Assembly: GCA_004151065.3 (NCBI GenBank)
Contig: NWUY0304274374.1
Coordinates: 1 to 10,945, forward strand
Length of the DNA: 10,945 nt
Direction of reading: 5' to 3'
From: Larix sibirica
Lineage: Eukaryota > Streptophyta > Pinopsida > Pinales > Pinaceae
This document shows positions 7,370 through 10,945 of the stretch, piece by piece; within the stretch, counting starts at the first letter, position 1; each line of letters opens with the position of its first letter. The translations under genes were made by a program, and so were the position numbers. The notes under the pieces were generated by a model. It had not been told where the DNA came from. It worked only from the letters and a program-made list of their open reading frames with translations, and did not search any database.

Positions 7370-7860
7370 TGTTGGATTATTATAAGTTATAAAAAATACA
7401 TATGAGTGGTGGTAAAAAGCTACATTTTTTGTCACTATTATGTTAGTGTGAAAAATATATTCTCTAAATCAAGGGGGGGCACATGTTTTATATTGTTTTT
7501 TTTAAAGAAGGGAGTCATAAGAGAAAGTTTGAAAACTGCATTCAAAGTTTGAAAAGTTTGAAGGGAGTCACATATTGTAATATTGTAATTTTGAAAACTG
7601 CATCCAAAAGGGATGGTTTACATCAAGTGGTTTTCTTCAAAAGGGGAAGTTTTTAATTTTCATACATGTCAAATTTTGTAAGTTTGACATCATTGTAATA
7701 TTGGAGATATAAGGTTGATTATGTAATTTTGAAGACGAGAGTGAGAAGAGTCAGTGAAATACTCTCTCATATTCTCTTTTGACGAGACTTTTTAGAGGGT
7801 CAAGGCCAAGCCCTTAAAAAAACATTCTTTCTTGCACTTGATCTTTTGCTGCGTCGTATC
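7370..7860 (+). repeat. AT-rich LTR-like block before gag (alternative 5' LTR)
   Basis: The block begins TGTTGGATTATTATAAG at 7370; TGTTGGA is a common start of plant Copia LTRs. It has a hairpin (7666-7690), a TATA-like GATATAAGG (7706-7714) and a small GAGAGT/ACTCTC inverted repeat just after. Near 7854 TCGTATCA partly resembles the primer-site core TGGTATCA, about 30 bases before gag, a normal Copia distance. No clean CA end, intact primer site or target duplication is seen. Imperfect internal repeats (7507-7517 with 7560-7570; 7528-7546 with 7590-7608) lie inside. It may be a decayed LTR or simply AT-rich leader. Confidence 0.3.
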
Positions 7861-7890
7861 ATTTTTTAATTACTTGCAAATTACATCATA

Positions 7891-8820
7891 GTGAATCTTT
7901 TCACCGATTCAGATAAACTTGATGGAGCCAAGAACTACAAGTCATGGAAACGTCGTATGAAAAACACGCTAATTTATAATGAGTTGTGGCATGGAATATG
8001 TGATGCAGATCCAACTTCAACTAAGCCCACTGATGCCACTGCCCTAGCCAAATGGGAACTACAAAACGAAAAGGCACTTGCCTTAATTCGTTCTTCTGTA
8101 ACTGATCATTTAAGTATTCATATTGAGAATTCTTCCTCAGCTTAGTCTGCGTGGGAACAATTCCGTAAACTTTTTGACACCCCACCTGCTTCTCAGAGAA
8201 TAGATTTGCAAATGAAGCTTTTAAGTCAACGGTTAGGAGATGGAGATGATGTATTAGAATACATTTCTAAAGTGAAAAATATTCACCAAGATATCATTAA
8301 GGGTGGATATGGTAAGCTTGAAGATGGCTTTCTAATCTTGATTATGATAAATGGCTTACCAGAATCCTATAAACATTTCATTGAAACATTACAAATTTCT
8401 GATAAGTTGACATCTGACACTTTTAGTGAGATTTTAACTCAACATAGTAAATCTTTTGGAAAACAGAAACAATCAAGTGAAGATCTTCTTTTTACAAGTT
8501 CAAGTAAAGGAGAAAGCTCAAGAGGAAGAGGAAGAGAACGTGATCAGTCTTCATTTAGAGGTCGAGGTCGAGGACGAAGCCAAGGAAGAGGCAATAACAA
8601 TAATTTTCAAGGATCAAATTATACAAGAAGAAGTCAATCAGAAAGACCTCAAAACTGCAACGATCAAACTGGCAGAGGAAGGGACATGAGTCAAATCACT
8701 TGTAGAAGATGTAATAGAGTTGGTCATTTTGCAGCCAACTGTAGAACACCAAATAATAAACTGCCTAAGTATAAGCAACCTTCAAATTCAGTGCAGTATG
8801 CAGTATGCAAATGTCGGTGA
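7891..8820 (+). pseudogene. Copia gag (capsid-nucleocapsid), no ATG, one stop, frameshifted end
   Basis: Gag packages the element RNA into cytoplasmic particles. The frame begins at a GTG after an ATA codon (7888-7890); no ATG lies upstream in frame before the stop at 7867. The start NLFTDSDKLDGAKNYKSWKR is the usual Copia gag N-terminus. A TAG at 8143-8145 interrupts it just before SAWEQF, the start of the UBN2-type core. Next come an Arg/Gly-rich RNA-binding stretch (about 8521-8600) and one CCHC knuckle, CRRCNRVGHFAANC (8701-8742). A 7-base tandem duplication at 8793-8806 throws the frame into a TGA at 8818-8820, while related sequence continues in the next frame. In an intact Copia element gag and pol usually form one frame. 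Confidence 0.85.
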
Positions 8821-8926
8821 TCAGGGTGAAAATAAAGATGAAAGTGGTTTTGAATTTGTTTTTACTGCCCTTCAACAATCAGAAGCTTTAATTGCTTCTA
8901 ATTATTCTTTCCATAGTGACTTTGAA

Positions 8927-9160
8927 GATGCTTGGTTGTTAGATACAGGTGCTACTCAGCATATGACCTTCCGGAAAGATTTGTTTTGGTCTTTCAGTGA
9001 ATGTAAGCTCAATTCAGTTTTTCTAGCTGATGATACTACATATACACCTCAGGGAAAAGGTTGTGTGAAAGTGTATCTTCCTAAAATCGGCGAGAAGAGG
9101 ATATCAAACGTTTGGTATGTTCCAACATTCAAGAAGAGCTTACTATCCTTAGTGACGATA
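8927..9160 (+). other. Protease region within pol
   Basis: AWLLDTGATQHMT carries the catalytic Asp-Thr-Gly triad (Asp codon 8942-8944), the sign of a retroviral-type aspartic protease that acts as a dimer to cut the Gag-Pol polyprotein. The later VWYVPTFKKSLLSL is the usual Copia segment with the VP(x)LKxNLLS-like end. No break lies in this part. Confidence 0.85.
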
Positions 9161-9338
9161 CAACAAGCAAGTCATCAAATTGTGATGGATGATGGGTTGA
9201 TTAAAATCAACTCAATCAAACAGAATTATAAGACTATCATGACAGGTTATGAAGATGGAAAGCTTCTTAGGATGAAAGGGACTGTCATACCTCGGAAGCA
9301 GGATTTTGCAGCTGTAGTAGAATCAGAAAATTCTCCCA

Positions 9339-10060
9339 TCAGATTGTGGCATGTTAGATATGGACATTTAAATTTTGACAGTCTTTCTCAGCTTCAAAAG
9401 TAGGGAATGGTTAAAGGGATACCCACCTTTAAAAAGATAAATGCAAGATGTGAAGCTTGCATCTATGGCAAACAAAGTCGGGAAGCATTCCCTATTTCAT
9501 CTTGGCGAGCAAACAGGTGTTTGCAACTTGTCCACAGTGATATTTGTGGACCTCTCGAGACTTCTCTCGGAGGGTGTCAATATTTTTTGCTTTTATTGAT
9601 GATTTCACTCGGATGACATGGGTATATTTTCTAAAAGCAAAGTCAGAAGCATTTGAGAAGTTCAAAAACATTCAACAGTTGGTTGAGAGAGAAACTAAAG
9701 AGAAAATTGGAACTCTACGAACAGATAATGGAGGGGAGTTCACTTCCAATGAATTTTAGAATTATTGCAAAGATAAAGGAATCATAAGGCATTTCACAAA
9801 TGCATACACTCCACAGCAGAATGGAGTTACTGAGAGAATGAACCAAACCTTAATGGGAATGGCGAGATCAATGATGCAGTTTAAAGGCCTTAGTTCCTCC
9901 TACTGGGCTGAAGTAGTTCATACTGCAGTATATTTAAGAAATAGGTCTCCCATGGCTTCTTTGGATGGAGTTACACCATATGAAGCTTGGTATGGCTATA
10001 AGCCTAAGGTTAAACATCTTCGAGTTTTTGGATTTGTTTGTTATGCCTTTGTTCCAAAAT
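9339..10060 (+). pseudogene. Integrase region within pol, with two stops and a frameshift
   Basis: The zinc-binding region has LWHVRYGHLN and CEACIYGKQSR on either side of a TAG at 9401-9403. The catalytic residues are all present: Asp in LVHSDICGP (codon 9539-9541), Asp in RTDNGGEF (9724-9726) and Glu in NGVTERMN (9832-9834), with 35 residues between the last two. The frame shifts at a six-T run (9583-9588), between the first two residues, and TAG at 9757-9759 lies between the last two. Integrase inserts the element cDNA into the genome; this copy cannot encode it whole. Confidence 0.85.
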
Positions 10061-10662
10061 TAAAAAAAACTAAGTTGGACTCTCGAAGCTTGAAATGCAC
10101 CTTCAATGGATACTCTGATCAAAAGAAAGGGTATCATTTGCTTTCTGATAGAAAATTTATTGTAAGTAGGGATGTAATATTTGATGAAACAGAAAGTGCA
10201 AATTCAGATGAGATAAATCATCTCCTTAGTCATTTAGAAAAGAAAAGCATTAAGACTAAAGGAGAGATGAGAAATAAACCAAAGCAGTCTTTGTGGTTTG
10301 AAAAAGATCTTGTTTCATCGAAGATCATTCCTTCATCTGATAATTCTTCTAATCAAGAAACTTCGAAGGATTCTTCTGGTAATGAAGAGGATTCTTCTGA
10401 AAGTGATGCTTCAAATTCGAATTCTCCAAGTTATTCTCCAATTGCTTCACAGAACAGTTCAGTTTATGTTTATCAAAATCATCTTTTTGAAAATAATAAT
10501 GGTGATTCAGATACAGAATCTACTCTACATCAAAGACCAAAGTGGGCTATACAGCTACTCAAAGATGTTCATCCAGATGAAATGAATAAAACAGGAACAC
10601 GGGGTTCCTCAAGACCAGAATCCAATGTTGCTACCACTGAACCTGCTACTTTTTCCAAAGCA

Positions 10663-10945
10663 ATGGAACATAAGGAATGGCAGAAAGCAATGTTAAGTGA
10701 ATATGATTCTGTACTTGAAAATGGGACTTGGAAATTGGTTGATTGTCCACCTAATGTTAAACCCATAGGTTGCAAATGGGTTTATCGAATTAAGTACAAG
10801 TCCAATGGAGAAATTGATGAGTACAAAGCAAGACTTGTGGCTAAAGGTTTTGCTCAACAAGAAGGCATTGATTATGATGAAACTTTTGCTCCAACAGCTA
10901 AGTGGAACACATCAGAACAGTTATAAATTTGGCTGCACAAAATGG
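10663..10945 (+). pseudogene. Reverse transcriptase N-terminal part (RVT_2), frameshifted
   Basis: The start of the Copia reverse transcriptase is plain: AMEHKEWQKAMLSEY, ENGTWKLVDCP, KPIGCKWVYRIKYK, EYKARLVAKGFAQQEGIDY and ETFAPTAKW. Near 10908-10911 the frame shifts, giving a TAA at 10924-10926, while the family pattern goes on in frame 3 from 10911 to the window edge. A single lost base would explain it. The catalytic YxDD lies outside the window. Confidence 0.85.

Larger units (their letters stand above)
6187..7890 (+). other. Long non-coding leader of the Copia element
   Basis: About 1.7 kb separate the primer site from gag. The part at about 6550-7330 is richer in G+C and full of short local duplications; 7340-7890 is strongly AT-rich. 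Open frames here (for example 6616-7074, 152 codons) have no family pattern and simply cross the repeats. Long leaders are known in some plant Copia lineages such as BARE-1, so one element is possible. The change in composition near 7335 could equally mark the junction of two elements. Confidence 0.5.
5876..10945 (+). mobile_element. Ty1/Copia LTR retrotransposon, degenerate, 3' end outside the window
   Basis: The order is LTR-like block, tRNA-Met primer site, leader, gag with a CCHC knuckle, protease, integrase, then reverse transcriptase. Integrase before reverse transcriptase is the Copia order. The coding part has three in-frame stops and three frameshifts and cannot act on its own. The element is on the strand opposite to the polymerase gene. 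The RT core, RNase H, polypurine tract and 3' LTR lie beyond the window. Whether the 5' block and gag-pol belong to one insertion or two is unsettled, since the leader is about 1.7 kb and contains a second LTR-like block. Confidence 0.85.
8810..10945 (+). pseudogene. Copia pol: protease, integrase, start of reverse transcriptase, broken
   Basis: Pol continues after the gag frameshift. The frame used is 2 to about 9588 and 1 from about 9586, then 3 after about 10910. TAG stops at 9401-9403 and 9757-9759 interrupt it. In order: aspartic protease (LLDTGA), pre-integrase zinc region (LWHVRYGHLN, CEACIYGKQSR), integrase core with D-D-35-E, a Copia integrase C-terminal region (YEAWYGYKPKVKHLRVFG), a Ser/Asn/Glu-rich linker (about 10200-10560) and the start of the reverse transcriptase (EWQKAMLSEY, GCKWVYRIK, YKARLVAKGF). 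The window ends before the catalytic YxDD. The number of breaks shows an old, inactive copy. Confidence 0.88.

Noticed and set aside
8456-8689. Alternate-frame open stretch over the Arg/Gly-rich part of gag
   Set aside because: It is a shadow of the purine-rich gag codons; the real frame has the CCHC knuckle.
8720-8790. Gag-pol overlap as a programmed ribosomal frameshift
   Set aside because: The frame change is fully explained by the 7-base tandem duplication, and no slippery heptamer with a following structure was seen at the break; Copia elements normally have one frame.

Overview
The window looks like nuclear DNA of a land plant, probably a seed plant with long, repeat-filled introns. 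It is AT-rich, carries a spliced eukaryotic gene with GT-AG introns, and ends inside a decayed Ty1/Copia retrotransposon with the usual plant initiator-tRNA-Met primer site. Species cannot be settled from the sequence. Nothing prokaryotic (operons, CRISPR, tRNA or rRNA genes) was seen.

Left part (703-4146, minus strand): five consecutive exons of a canonical nuclear poly(A) polymerase (PAPS family). They cover the end of the nucleotidyltransferase region, the central domain, the RNA-binding domain and a short C-terminal tail, 352 codons in all. Every exon is open, every intron has GT and AG ends, and all four introns are phase 0. The exons with the catalytic aspartates are not in the window; they must lie beyond the right edge, or the gene is truncated. 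The protein is divergent: it lacks a well-conserved VWDPR-type loop and stops soon after the RNA-binding domain, like short plant paralogs of the PAPS3 type.

The 1,983-base intron (2050-4032) holds retroelement fossils in the antisense direction: a Ty3/gypsy gag remnant near 2791-2976 and a possible Copia LTR fragment near 3440-3560. From 4147 to 5875 no gene was recognised.

Right part (5876-10945, plus strand): a Ty1/Copia element whose 3' end runs off the window. An LTR-like block (5876 to about 6173) has a TATA box, a poly(A) signal and an adjacent primer-binding site held in the loop of a potential hairpin. A 1.7-kb non-coding leader follows, with roughly 35-base local duplications, then an AT-rich block that could itself be another LTR. 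Next come gag, protease, integrase and the start of reverse transcriptase. The coding part is dead: no ATG at the gag start, three in-frame TAG stops and three frameshifts (one a 7-base tandem duplication, one a lost T in a T run, one near the right end). No new defence or metabolic system was found. The points most worth checking are the divergent polymerase and its missing catalytic exons, the hairpin around the primer site, and the question of which LTR belongs to the gag-pol.
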